DNA of 64,000 nucleotides from an uncultured Dysosmobacter sp. (GCF_947631165.1 NZ_CANRKH010000001.1:82395-146394), one strand, 5' to 3'. Shown: positions 24,158 to 31,146, counted from the first letter of the stretch. Numbers and translations: made by a program. The notes: generated from the letters alone by a model not told the origin.

Positions 24158-25216
24158 ATGTCTATCGGAAGGAATGACTACGAGGAGCGCCGCGAGGCCC
24201 GCGTTGACCGCCTGGAGCAGCGCGCCGCCAAGGCGCAGGCCGAGAGCGCCGCCGCCAGCCGCGCCGCCCACGCCATCATGGACCATATCCCGCCGGGCCA
24301 GCCTATTTTGGTAGGCCACCACAGCGAAGCCCACCACCGCCGCGACCTTGCCAAAATCGACCAGCAGATGAACAAATCCGTTCAGGCCAGTAAAAAGGCG
24401 GATTACTACGCCAGCCGGGCCGCCTCCGCCGCCAGCAACAACACCATCAGCAGCGACGACCCCGCCGCCCTGGAGAAGCTGCAGGCCAAGCTCGCCGCCC
24501 TCCAGGCCCAGCAGGAGCGCGACAAGGCTATGAACGCCCACTACAGGAAGCACGGCACCATGAAGGGATTCCCCGACATGGACGACGACCGCGCCGCCAA
24601 AATCGACGCCGAGCTTGCCAAACAGGACGCCAACCCCTACAGCAGCGGGAGACACCTCCCGGTCCCGTCCTACGTCCTCTCCAACCGCAACGCCACCATC
24701 AACAGCGTGAAAAAGCGCATGGAAGCCCTCCGCCGCGTGGACGAGATGGAACACTTTGAAGTCGAGTTTGACGGCGGGCAAATCGTGACCAATGAGGACG
24801 TGAACCGGGTACAAATCCTTTTCGACGACAAGCCCGACGAGGAGACCCGGCGCAAGCTGAAAGCAAACGGTTTCCGCTGGTCCCCCCGTGAAGGTGCCTG
24901 GCAGGCCCCCCGGACCCTGGGCTATCTCTACCGCGCCGAGTATCTGATGGGCGTTCCCAAGTCCGGCCCCTATGACAAAAAGCCCGACGACACAGAACCG
25001 GCCACCACAGAACCGGCCAGCGCGGAAGATGACGACTTTTCCGACATCGACCCCGCCGCCGTCCGGGCGGAGCTGGAGCGCCGCGGCGACAACTCGCCCT
25101 TCGTCCAGCGCGTCATGGAGGACGTGGAGCGAATCGCCGCCAGGGAGGCCGCCGAGGAGGCCGCCGAGGACCTGCCCGCCGCCGCCAACGGCCAGCTGCT
25201 TTTCCCCCAGGAGTAA
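24158..25216 (+). CDS. DUF3560 domain protein
   Basis: A 352-residue protein whose first 130 residues match DUF3560: DYEERREARVDRLEQRAAKA, later HHSEAHHRRDLAKIDQQMNK, then KKADYYASRAASAASNN. The family is frequent on plasmids and phages of Firmicutes and its role is unknown. The C-terminal part has a short segment (KLKANGFRWSPREGAWQAPR) typical of domains that follow DUF3560. The tail is acidic. It is the second of the ribozyme-led genes. Confidence 0.85.
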   Translation: MSIGRNDYEERREARVDRLEQRAAKAQAESAAASRAAHAIMDHIPPGQPILVGHHSEAHHRRDLAKIDQQMNKSVQASKKADYYASRAASAASNNTISSDDPAALEKLQAKLAALQAQQERDKAMNAHYRKHGTMKGFPDMDDDRAAKIDAELAKQDANPYSSGRHLPVPSYVLSNRNATINSVKKRMEALRRVDEMEHFEVEFDGGQIVTNEDVNRVQILFDDKPDEETRRKLKANGFRWSPREGAWQAPRTLGYLYRAEYLMGVPKSGPYDKKPDDTEPATTEPASAEDDDFSDIDPAAVRAELERRGDNSPFVQRVMEDVERIAAREAAEEAAEDLPAAANGQLLFPQE

Positions 25217-25224
25217 CACAAAAC

Positions 25225-25299
25225 GCCCGCAAGGCCGACGGCATCCGCCGCCGCTGGTGCAAGTCCAGCCGCCCCCGACCGGGGCGGGCGCTCATGGGC
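25225..25299 (+). ncRNA. Twister-sister ribozyme, copy 3
   Basis: The terminal hairpin loop is CGACC; the rest is as copy 1. It starts 8 bases after the DUF3560 stop. Predicted cut between 25293 and 25294. The leader downstream (GGCACAAAACCCAAAACC) differs from copy 2 only in the middle. Confidence 0.9.
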
Positions 25300-25334
25300 A
25301 CAAAACCCAAAACCACAAAACGGAGGTCATCACA

Positions 25335-25778
25335 ATGGCAGCGATTGAGAGAAAAATTCCCGGCACCTTTTCCAAGGTCCCCGGCGGCTATGCCCAGCAG
25401 ACCGGCCCGAACACACAAATCTTCATCCCGGATATGTGCGCTTCCAGCTTCATCCCCGAAACCGGCGAGCTTAACGGCTACGCCCCCGACTACGAGGCCA
25501 TGGAGGCCGCCAAGGCCCCCGCCGCCGTGGCCGACAAGCCCGGCGTGTACGCCTACTACTACGAGACCCAGCACGCCCCGACCGGCTGCGACTTCTCCGC
25601 CGAGCTGGCCTACTACGGGAAGCACTACTTCCTCCGGCCCCTGCATGACGGGCTTCCCAAGCTCCACGGGCGCGGCATCACCTACGACGAGAAGGACGGC
25701 AGCTACACGGTCACAAAACGCGCTTACGAACAAATCAAAGCGCAGTACAAAATCAGCCTCGAAATGTGCTTCGATTGA
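25335..25778 (+). CDS. Accessory protein of unknown function (147 aa)
   Basis: A 147-residue protein starting MAAIERKIPGTFSKVPGGYA. It has a central DYEAMEAAKAPAAVADKPGV stretch, a possible linker, and a C-terminal part rich in Tyr and His (YYGKHYFLRPLHDGLPKLHG). No known motif is evident. ACGGAGG precedes the ATG. Its TGA (25776-25778) overlaps the first base of the next ribozyme. Confidence 0.7.
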   Translation: MAAIERKIPGTFSKVPGGYAQQTGPNTQIFIPDMCASSFIPETGELNGYAPDYEAMEAAKAPAAVADKPGVYAYYYETQHAPTGCDFSAELAYYGKHYFLRPLHDGLPKLHGRGITYDEKDGSYTVTKRAYEQIKAQYKISLEMCFD

Positions 25779-25853
25779 CCCGCAAGGCCGACGGCCCCAG
25801 GCCGCCGCTGGTGCAAGTCCAGCCGCCCTCGGCGGGGGCGGGCGCTCATGGGC
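25778..25853 (+). ncRNA. Twister-sister ribozyme, copy 4
   Basis: The most diverged copy. The first hairpin is CGGCC-CCA-GGCCG in place of CGGC-AUCC-GCCG, so pairing is kept while bases change. The third hairpin has a UCGGC-type loop with one U-G pair. P1 is three pairs (CCC with GGG). Predicted cut between 25847 and 25848. It overlaps the stop codon of the preceding gene by one base. Confidence 0.88.
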
Positions 25854-25889
25854 CACAAAACCCAAAACCACAAAACGGAGGGCAAAAAC

Positions 25890-26270
25890 ATGAAGCTGGA
25901 TAGAGAATTTATCCGGGACCTGAAAAAGCAGGCCAACGGCGACGGCAGCAGGGCGGCCCGGTTCGCTTTCCTGGATGTTGCAAGGGACGCCTGCAAAGAG
26001 CTTTCCACTTCCAAAGTCAAGAGCATTTTCTGGGACGTGGTGAAAAAGTACGGTCGCATCCCCGTCGCCGTCTGCGTGGCCGCCACCGTTGCAGCCAGAG
26101 AGCCGGACCGTTTCAAGCCCGCAACCGTCCGATGGGCCAGGGAGGTGCTTTCCCTCTACACAAACAAGCCCCCGCACCTGGACAGCCTGTATATCGACGA
26201 CAATTTGAGGCCGGACAGCATCGAGGTGTACGCCTGGGACCTTATCCGGTGCTCCATTGAGGAGTTCTAA
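25890..26270 (+). CDS. Accessory protein of unknown function (126 aa)
   Basis: A 126-residue protein, mainly helical (MKLDREFIRDLKKQANGDGS, FLDVARDACKELSTSKVKSI). The DVVKKYGRIPVAVCVAATVA segment has the look of small phage proteins that replace Cas- or partition-like adaptors, but no family is certain. ACGGAGGGC precedes the ATG. The predicted ribozyme product starts with an AUG in frame with this gene 14 codons upstream. Confidence 0.7.
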   Translation: MKLDREFIRDLKKQANGDGSRAARFAFLDVARDACKELSTSKVKSIFWDVVKKYGRIPVAVCVAATVAAREPDRFKPATVRWAREVLSLYTNKPPHLDSLYIDDNLRPDSIEVYAWDLIRCSIEEF

Positions 26271-26271
26271 A

Positions 26272-26344
26272 GCCCGCAAGGCCGACGGCATCCGCCGCCG
26301 CTGGTGCAAGTCCAGCCGCCCCGCCGGGGCGGGCGCTCATGGGC
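26272..26344 (+). ncRNA. Twister-sister ribozyme, copy 5
   Basis: Identical to copy 1 across the conserved part; it lies one base after the TAA. Predicted cut between 26338 and 26339. Confidence 0.9.
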
Positions 26345-26385
26345 CACAAAACCGCCCACAAAATCACAAAACGGAGGTACACAAA

Positions 26386-26562
26386 ATGACCGGCGGGAAA
26401 AACCTGTACTTTTCTTCTTTTCTCGGAGCGATAGAGCTTTTCACAATCACCGACTACGGCGACATCATCACGCTGGGCGCATATATTGACACGCCCGAAG
26501 TGAGGCAGGCCCTCGTTTCCCTCTACGGGGCCGCCGAAGTGACCGGTTGGAAGAAAGTCTGA
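26386..26562 (+). CDS. Small accessory protein (58 aa)
   Basis: A 58-residue protein, MTGGKNLYFSSFLGAIELFT then DYGDIITLGAYIDTPEVRQA. Not recognised; beta-alpha pattern with an exposed acidic face. ACGGAGGTACACAAA precedes the ATG. The short frame starting at the predicted ribozyme cut (26339) ends with a TGA that overlaps this ATG, an arrangement that permits coupled re-initiation. Confidence 0.65.
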   Translation: MTGGKNLYFSSFLGAIELFTITDYGDIITLGAYIDTPEVRQALVSLYGAAEVTGWKKV

Positions 26563-26583
26563 CCGCAAAACGGAGGTGGAGAA

Positions 26584-26787
26584 GTGGAGAAAAAGCGCGG
26601 CACCAGGCGGTGCGTACACTGTCCGAATTTTCACAGCGACGCAAGGACCAAGCATTTCCCGGAGTGCATCGGCATCTGCGGCCTTTATGGAAAACTTGTG
26701 AAGGACACGCTATGCGGGTGCAAAACCGACCGCAGCGGAATCGTTACGCTGTTGAATTTTGGAGGCGAATCCCCCAAAAAGCAATAA
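26584..26787 (+). CDS. Cys-rich small protein (67 aa)
   Basis: A 67-residue protein with CVHCPNFHSDARTKHFPEC, then CGLYGKLVKDTLCGC: seven cysteines and two histidines, a likely zinc binder. GTG 26584 is the start with ACGGAGGTGGAGAA upstream. It follows the previous gene by 21 bases and, unlike the others in this stretch, has no ribozyme in front of it, so the two would stay on one cleaved mRNA. Confidence 0.7.
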   Translation: MEKKRGTRRCVHCPNFHSDARTKHFPECIGICGLYGKLVKDTLCGCKTDRSGIVTLLNFGGESPKKQ

Positions 26788-26862
26788 GCCCGCAAGGCCG
26801 ACGGCCCCAGGCCGCCGCTGGTGCAAGTCCAGCCGCCCCGACCGGGGCGGGCGCTCATGGGC
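26788..26862 (+). ncRNA. Twister-sister ribozyme, copy 6
   Basis: Has the CGGCC-CCA-GGCCG hairpin of copy 4 and a GACC loop in the last hairpin. P1 is GCCC with GGGC. Predicted cut between 26856 and 26857. Confidence 0.9.
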
Positions 26863-26919
26863 CACAAAACCCAAAACGCACGCGAACGCACAAAAAACAC
26901 ACGCAGGGAGGTACACAAA

Positions 26920-27081
26920 ATGCGTTATCAAATTCTCTACAGCAAGCGCGGCTGGCCGCTCACCGTATGGATGGACGACGAGGCCGCCGACCGCAAAATG
27001 GCCGCCGGTCTGCGAAAGGCCGGTTACTCCGTCACCGTATGGGCGCACACTGCGGAGGGCGCGCACAAAACAGATATTTGA
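26920..27081 (+). CDS. Small accessory protein (53 aa)
   Basis: A 53-residue protein, MRYQILYSKRGWPLTVWMDD then KAGYSVTVWAHTAEGAHKTD. It reads strand-helix-strand and resembles the many small phage proteins of the beta-alpha-beta kind. GGGAGGTACACAAA precedes the ATG. The AUG made by the ribozyme cut at 26857 is in frame 21 codons upstream. Confidence 0.65.
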   Translation: MRYQILYSKRGWPLTVWMDDEAADRKMAAGLRKAGYSVTVWAHTAEGAHKTDI

Positions 27082-27101
27082 CCGCCCGCAAAACAACACG
27101 G

Positions 27102-27130
27102 TTGAAAACGGCACGGAGCCGTGCTATAAT
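27102..27130 (+). promoter_or_regulatory. Promoter with operator in its spacer
   Basis: TTGAAA (27102-27107), 17 bases, TATAAT (27125-27130), a near-consensus promoter. The spacer holds the inverted repeat GCACGG-AG-CCGTGC (27111-27124). A protein bound there would block polymerase. The gene that follows encodes a ribbon-helix-helix-like protein, so autorepression is the simplest reading. Confidence 0.8.
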
Positions 27131-27161
27131 GCGTACACAAAACACGGGAGGAGGTATCATC

Positions 27162-27365
27162 ATGCCCACCAGCAAGAAGAAGCTGGCATCCAACGCCCGC
27201 TATGACGAAAAGTGCGATATTATCTACCTAAAACCCATCAAGGCCCGCGGCACGGCCATCCGCGCCGCCGCCGCCGCATCCGGCCAAAGCCTGCAAGGTT
27301 ACATCCTCCAGGCCGTGGAGGAGCGCATGGCCCGCGAGGCACAAAAGGAGGAAAGCTCACAATGA
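27162..27365 (+). CDS. Ribbon-helix-helix (Arc-like) protein
   Basis: A 67-residue basic protein: a short strand (DIIYLKPIKA), then RGTAIRAAAAASGQSLQGYI and LQAVEERMAREAQK helices. That is the beta-alpha-alpha order of Arc/MetJ-type DNA-binding proteins. GGGAGGAGG lies upstream of the ATG. Its own promoter with an inverted repeat suggests autoregulation and perhaps control of the two matching repeats at 22581-22629. An antitoxin role is possible but no toxin is recognisable. Confidence 0.7.
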   Translation: MPTSKKKLASNARYDEKCDIIYLKPIKARGTAIRAAAAASGQSLQGYILQAVEERMAREAQKEESSQ

Positions 27366-27595
27366 AGCAAATCACTGTATTTGGTCACGCCACGGTGACT
27401 GTTTCCGTGGTTATCAACGTCCGCGACGGCACGGAGCTGTCCGAAAAGGAAATTCTCTCCCGCGCTCGAAAGAAGTTCGGCGGTATTCACTCATTCTACG
27501 GCAACGGCGGCGACGATAAGCTCATAGGCGTTTCTGGTGACGGCGAGACTATTTCCGCCGATGAAGAAGTTGTCTTTGACGACTTTATGCCGTAA
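27362..27595 (+). CDS. Small accessory protein (77 aa)
   Basis: A 77-residue protein, MKQITVFGHATVTVSVVINV, then a KEILSRARKKFGGIHSFYGN helix and an acidic end (DEEVVFDDFMP). ATG overlaps the preceding TGA (ATGA). The beta-alpha plan is reminiscent of small partner proteins of phage regulators. Not a recognised toxin. Confidence 0.7.
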   Translation: MKQITVFGHATVTVSVVINVRDGTELSEKEILSRARKKFGGIHSFYGNGGDDKLIGVSGDGETISADEEVVFDDFMP

Positions 27596-27611
27596 CAGCT
27601 GGAGGCATCCA

Positions 27612-28169
27612 ATGGACGATAAAACCGCTGTTTTCCTGCCCTACAGCTGCGTTTCCTCCTTCCCGGACGGCATCCGCCGCCGGTTTTCCGGCCTGACCCG
27701 CGAACAGGCTTTTGCCGCCCTGGTGGCCTACGCCGACGCGGGCCACGGCGGGGAATACGGCCCCTGGTCCTGGGTGACGGACGAAAACTATATCAAGGGC
27801 GAGTATTGCGGCCTGAAACCCCCGCCGCCGGTCATCGACCCGCCCTTCCCCGTGCTGGACCTGACCGATTGCAGGACCGAGGAGGAGCGCCGCAAGGCCC
27901 TCCTGGACCCTTTCGACCCCGACGGCGCGCCGTTTCCCGGCGTTCCCTCCAAGGCTCCATCCATGCAGGTTCCGAAAACAAATCTTGACGTTCTCCGCCA
28001 GCTTTCCCCCTACGAGCTTTCCATGGTGTTTAACAACATCCAGGAGCATCTATGCGACATCTGCCCAAGGGACAAAGAAAACAGGTGCAACGACGATTGC
28101 AACAATGGTCTTACCGAGTGGCTATGCGCAGAATTTGACCCATCATCCCCCGCATGGGAGGAAAATTAA
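27612..28169 (+). CDS. Last gene of the accessory operon, Cys-rich C-terminus
   Basis: A 185-residue protein of unknown function. The N-terminal half (PDGIRRRFSGLTREQAFAAL) is followed by a Pro-rich acidic region. The C-terminal 60 residues include LSPYELSMVFNNIQEHLC, DICPRDKENRCNDDC and LTEWLCAEF: at least five cysteines, probably metal bound. GCTGGAGGCATCC precedes the ATG. A bidirectional terminator starts directly at its stop codon. Confidence 0.7.
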   Translation: MDDKTAVFLPYSCVSSFPDGIRRRFSGLTREQAFAALVAYADAGHGGEYGPWSWVTDENYIKGEYCGLKPPPPVIDPPFPVLDLTDCRTEEERRKALLDPFDPDGAPFPGVPSKAPSMQVPKTNLDVLRQLSPYELSMVFNNIQEHLCDICPRDKENRCNDDCNNGLTEWLCAEFDPSSPAWEEN

Positions 28170-28203
28170 AAAAGCGCCCGGACCGTGTGACCGGGCGCTT
28201 TTT
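28168..28203. terminator. Bidirectional Rho-independent terminator
   Basis: A 12-bp stem (28170-28181 with 28191-28202) has A and T runs on its two sides, so it terminates the accessory operon rightward and the regulator gene at 28420 leftward. Confidence 0.92.
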
Positions 28204-28419
28204 CTTGCGCTTTTCCTGCCTATTCGCAAATTGTTTTTCCAGCGCGGTTCCCGCGTCCGCGGAAGTGACCGCATCACGCGCAAAATGACCCCGGACCAAA
28301 AACACAAAATCGGCCCTTTCCCGCCGACCTCCGGCAGCTCTCCCGCCGACCGGCGGACGGCCCCGGACCCGCCGCCCCCGGCGTCGTGTTCAGGGCGGCA
28401 GGGAGGACCCCGGCAACAT

Positions 28420-28902
28420 CTATACGCGCGCGCGCGAAGCGCGGGCCAGAATCTCGTCGTACATGGGCACCTCCTCCAGAGCTTCCCCCAGGCGCTCCAC
28501 CGCGCTGTCGTACCACCACCGCACCGTGCTGTCCGGCTTCCCGTAGCGCACCGCCAGCTTCGCCCAGCTGCACCTATCCCGGTGGCGCTCGAAAATCAGC
28601 TTTTTGCACCTACCGCCCAGCGCGTCGATGCACCCCTGGATGTTCTCCCGGTCCATCAGCAGCACCCGGTCCTTCACCGCGATTTCCTCCAGCCGGTTCC
28701 TGACGTTGCGCTCGTCCAGCCGGGCGGCCAGCTCCTCGGTGGGCTTCCCCGGCATGGAGCTGTGCGGCACGCCGTCATACGACAACCCGCGCAGGCTGTT
28801 GTATTGGTCCTCCAGCTCCGCCCGCTCGCTGTCCAGCAGCGCCCGCATGGCTGGAATCCCAAAATAATACGCTATCATCGTTTTCACGTCCTTGCGCCGC
28901 AT
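28420..28902 (-). CDS. ArpU/sigma-like phage late transcription regulator
   Basis: A 160-residue protein. The C-terminal third (KKLIFERHRDRCSWAKLAVR then STVRWWYDSAVERLGEALEE) is a sigma region-4-like helix-turn-helix, preceded by a coiled segment with an LIFERH-type lead-in. This is the plan of the ArpU and RinA-like regulators that switch on late genes in Firmicutes prophages. The 28204-28419 stretch downstream holds only GC-rich sequence without a gene. Confidence 0.75.
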   Translation of the reverse strand: MRRKDVKTMIAYYFGIPAMRALLDSERAELEDQYNSLRGLSYDGVPHSSMPGKPTEELAARLDERNVRNRLEEIAVKDRVLLMDRENIQGCIDALGGRCKKLIFERHRDRCSWAKLAVRYGKPDSTVRWWYDSAVERLGEALEEVPMYDEILARASRARV

Positions 28903-28921
28903 AACTCCGCCTCCTGATTGC

Positions 28922-29074
28922 TTATTTCTTCTCCGCCTGCTCCGCCGCGGTCACAGGCCGCTCGCGGAGCTTTTCCTGGTTGGCCTCCAGCGCCTTACGC
29001 TTGAAAAATTTCCTCTGCGCGTGCTGGAGGATGTTCTTGCCGTAGTAGCTCGGCATGGCCCGCTTTTTCTTCAT
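28922..29074 (-). CDS. Small basic protein (50 aa)
   Basis: A 50-residue protein starting MKKKRAMPSYYGKNILQHAQ, ending VTAAEQAEKK. It is strongly basic at first and helical, as small DNA- or RNA-associated phage proteins are. The nearest ribosome site, GGGAGGAG, lies 13 bases upstream of the ATG, somewhat far. It fills the gap between the regulator and the next gene. Confidence 0.5.
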   Translation of the reverse strand: MKKKRAMPSYYGKNILQHAQRKFFKRKALEANQEKLRERPVTAAEQAEKK

Positions 29075-29101
29075 GGCAGATACTCTAACTCCTCCCGGAT
29101 T

Positions 29102-29392
29102 TCATCGGGTACATTCCCGCTGATTGATTTGCACGATGACCAGCGGCCCGACCTGGAACTGGGACACCTCCCAGTGTTCTTTCATGGGCCACTCCTCGCA
29201 CTCTTTTGCGATTTTCCCCATGGCCGCCGCCGCTTCCTCAATCCCGCCGTCCAGAAGAATCCCCTGGCCGTCGTTCACGATGAACATACGTCCAACGCGC
29301 GCGTCCTTCGGCAGCTTCTCAACGACGCGCCGCATATCCTCCAGAAGTTTCAGCGCCTGGGCCGGTGTCAGGCTCTGTGCTCCTCCGCTCAT
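29102..29392 (-). CDS. Hypothetical phage protein (96 aa)
   Basis: A 96-residue protein with helix LTPAQALKLLEDMRRVVEKL, strand RVGRMFIVNDGQGILLDGG, and helix AAAAMGKIAKECEEW. Not recognised; overlap of 4 bases with the upstream gene shows it belongs to the leftward early operon. Confidence 0.65.
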   Translation of the reverse strand: MSGGAQSLTPAQALKLLEDMRRVVEKLPKDARVGRMFIVNDGQGILLDGGIEEAAAAMGKIAKECEEWPMKEHWEVSQFQVGPLVIVQINQRECTR

Positions 29393-30045
29393 GTCTCGCC
29401 GCCCGCGGCCTGGTCATTCTCGAACAGGTCCTTTTGCCCAGGGTCCACGATGGCGGCCAGTCTGGCCTCCTGCTCCCGCCGCTCCCGCTCCTCCATGGCG
29501 TTCACCGTGAGGCGGCACATCCGGGCCAGCTCCTCCAGCTTATCCACAAAGCCCATCTTGATAGTGTCCATGGGCATGATGACCGCCGTTAGCTCCAGGC
29601 CGTTCTTCGCCACGATGTACGTCCGCCCGCTCGCGGTCCTCCGCTCGAACAGCTGGAGATAGTCGGCCATATCCTCCAGCGGGGCCAGGTATGCGTTCTG
29701 AATGAACACGATTCCCTCCCGCGTGCTTAACGGCTTCACCACAAAGCCGTTATACTCCACCGTGGGCCAGTCGTCATGCAGGCACCGCTCCCCCTGCTCC
29801 CAGTCGTCCAGGCACAGGTATTCCGGCACCTCCACCCGGCGGAAGGAGCACTTTTTCCGCTTCTTCTCGGTGATGTCGAACATGGTACACAGGTTGTCAT
29901 CGTCCAGCAGCGGCAGTCCGTCCAGGGGATAGAGGGCCACGCCGTCCCCCAGCCACTGGCGGACCTCGCCGCCCTCGCGCACCTCGTCGCACAGGCGGAA
30001 CACTCCCTGCCTGCTGCACAGCGCGGCGACTTTTTTCAGCTTCAT
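29389..30045 (-). CDS. Hypothetical phage protein (218 aa)
   Basis: A 218-residue protein, start MKLKKVAALCSRQGVFRLCD. It mixes strands (VRQWLGDGVALYPLDGLPLL) with a C-terminal EERERREQEARLAAI helix. Conserved prophage proteins of this build occur in Clostridia; I know no function. It overlaps both neighbours. Confidence 0.65.
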   Translation of the reverse strand: MKLKKVAALCSRQGVFRLCDEVREGGEVRQWLGDGVALYPLDGLPLLDDDNLCTMFDITEKKRKKCSFRRVEVPEYLCLDDWEQGERCLHDDWPTVEYNGFVVKPLSTREGIVFIQNAYLAPLEDMADYLQLFERRTASGRTYIVAKNGLELTAVIMPMDTIKMGFVDKLEELARMCRLTVNAMEERERREQEARLAAIVDPGQKDLFENDQAAGGET

Positions 30046-30335
30046 TCCCAGGCCGCCCCCTTCTTGTCGTTCTCCAGCACTTCCACCGGGTCATCCGCTC
30101 CCACGTGGGCGGCCAGGAGCGCGTTCATGGCGTCCTCTTTCGATGCGTTCTCCACGCTGACGCTCCAGTGTTCCCCGACGCGGCACGCCTCCACCTTCCG
30201 GTTCCGCTTGAACGCCCTCACCAGCTCGCCCAGGCCCTCCAGCGCATATTTGACAGCACCGGCGGCGGCGGAGAGCAGAATCAGGAATCCCAGCCAGGTC
30301 CAAAAGCTGGAGAAGATAAATTTCAGAAATTCCAT
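30042..30335 (-). CDS. Small single-span membrane protein
   Basis: A 97-residue protein with an N-terminal membrane helix (FWTWLGFLILLSAAAGAVKY) and a soluble tail with VGEHWSVSVENASKEDAMNA. The positively charged AFKRNRK after the helix places the tail in the cytoplasm. Role unknown; it may be a superinfection exclusion or host takeover protein, but this is only inferred from its build. Confidence 0.65.
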   Translation of the reverse strand: MEFLKFIFSSFWTWLGFLILLSAAAGAVKYALEGLGELVRAFKRNRKVEACRVGEHWSVSVENASKEDAMNALLAAHVGADDPVEVLENDKKGAAWE

Positions 30336-30337
30336 GC

Positions 30338-30832
30338 TTAAACCTCCTGAATCTCGATTTGAAACCGCTCGCGCATGAGTTTTTTCTTCATCTCGTACAC
30401 GCGCGTCTTGGTGGCCCGGCTTTTCACGTCCTCCACCACCAGAATCCAGTCGCAGACCTCCACGCCGGTCTCCGTCCTGTACGGGCGCAGCTCCGGGCGC
30501 AGATAGGAGAAGTCCGCCTGATACCGGATGGCCCGGACCCGGACCCCCTCCGGCGTGGTGTACGCTTCCTGCAGGGTGAACTGCGGCTGTAACCGCAGCT
30601 CCCGGATTTGCCCGGCGTGAAGCAGGGCAATCAGCTCGTCATACCGGCGCGCCTCTTTCCGGGAATCGAACCGGACGGCCCCGCCGGACGCGGTGGGCCG
30701 CTGGTCCTTCTGGTTGTGATATTTGCGCTCCCGCTCCGCCTTGGCCGCCGCCCGCTGACGGTTTTGCTCCGCCAGCTGCTGCATGGCCTTGACCTGGTAG
30801 GCAGGGGAGAGGTCCCGCAAATCAATCCCCAT
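30338..30832 (-). CDS. DUF1064 nuclease-like protein
   Basis: A 164-residue protein. Residues 45-150 match DUF1064: FDSRKEARRYDELIALLHAG, LQPQFTLQEAY, YQADFSYL, VEDVKSRATKTRVYEMKKK. The D, E and VEDVK-x-K pattern is that of the endonuclease I-like fold of phage DNA-processing enzymes. ATG 30830-30832 overlaps the end of the next gene upstream. Confidence 0.85.
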   Translation of the reverse strand: MGIDLRDLSPAYQVKAMQQLAEQNRQRAAAKAERERKYHNQKDQRPTASGGAVRFDSRKEARRYDELIALLHAGQIRELRLQPQFTLQEAYTTPEGVRVRAIRYQADFSYLRPELRPYRTETGVEVCDWILVVEDVKSRATKTRVYEMKKKLMRERFQIEIQEV

Positions 30833-31028
30833 TCCCGGCCCGCCTGCCTTTCCGGCGCTTCTCCAGACAGTAGTCCCGGATGATGGCATACCGCTCGGCC
30901 TCGGTGGTGTTCGCCACCAGCATCCCATAGCTGACTTTACGCCGTCTCGCCTCCCGCGCCAGCGCGGACAGGGCTTCCGAATCCGTGGCACACCCGCCGC
31001 CGGGCAGCTCCACCATGTACCTGCTCAT
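30822..31028 (-). CDS. Small phage protein (68 aa)
   Basis: A 68-residue protein, MSRYMVELPGGGCATDSEAL then REARRRKVSYGMLVANTTEA. A helical acidic-basic C-terminus (DYCLEKRRKGRRAG) suggests nucleic-acid contact. AAGGAGG lies 12 bases upstream. It overlaps an alternative frame at 30937-31134 that has a Cys-rich N-terminus. Confidence 0.55.
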   Translation of the reverse strand: MSRYMVELPGGGCATDSEALSALAREARRRKVSYGMLVANTTEAERYAIIRDYCLEKRRKGRRAGNGD

Positions 31029-31134
31029 GTTTTCCGTTTTCCTCCTTTTTCTCGGTCTCCCGCCTGCACTCGCAGATTTCTCCCGCGTCCAGGCGGTCGC
31101 CGCAGAAGCGGCAAACTCTGTACTGTCTCCCCAA
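30937..31134 (-). CDS. Candidate zinc-ribbon protein (TTG start)
   Basis: The N-terminal 38 residues (MGRQYRVCRFCGDRLDAGEI, then CEC) look like a real zinc ribbon with CxxC and CxC, and AAGGGGGTG lies just upstream of the TTG. The remainder runs in a second frame through the neighbouring gene, so the true end may differ. Either the two genes overlap by 92 bases or the C-terminal part is not native. Confidence 0.4.
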   Translation of the reverse strand: MGRQYRVCRFCGDRLDAGEICECRRETEKKEENGKHEQVHGGAARRRVCHGFGSPVRAGAGGETA

Positions 31135-31146
31135 ACTCTCACCCCC

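Noticed and set aside
22868..26862. The six repeats as integron attC sites or CRISPR-like repeats
   Set aside because: They lack the attC core sites and the varying-length bulged palindrome, no integron integrase is present, spacing is gene-sized and irregular, and all bases fit a known ribozyme fold.
22868..26862. The GCTGG-TGCAAGT-CCAGC part as a tRNA T-arm or tRNA-like element
   Set aside because: It has a 5-bp stem and 7-base loop, but no acceptor or anticodon arm accompanies it; it is the third helix of the ribozyme.
27162..27595. Toxin-antitoxin pair
   Set aside because: The first protein fits an antitoxin-like regulator and the genes overlap, but the second has no toxin motif; a small regulator with a partner is as likely.
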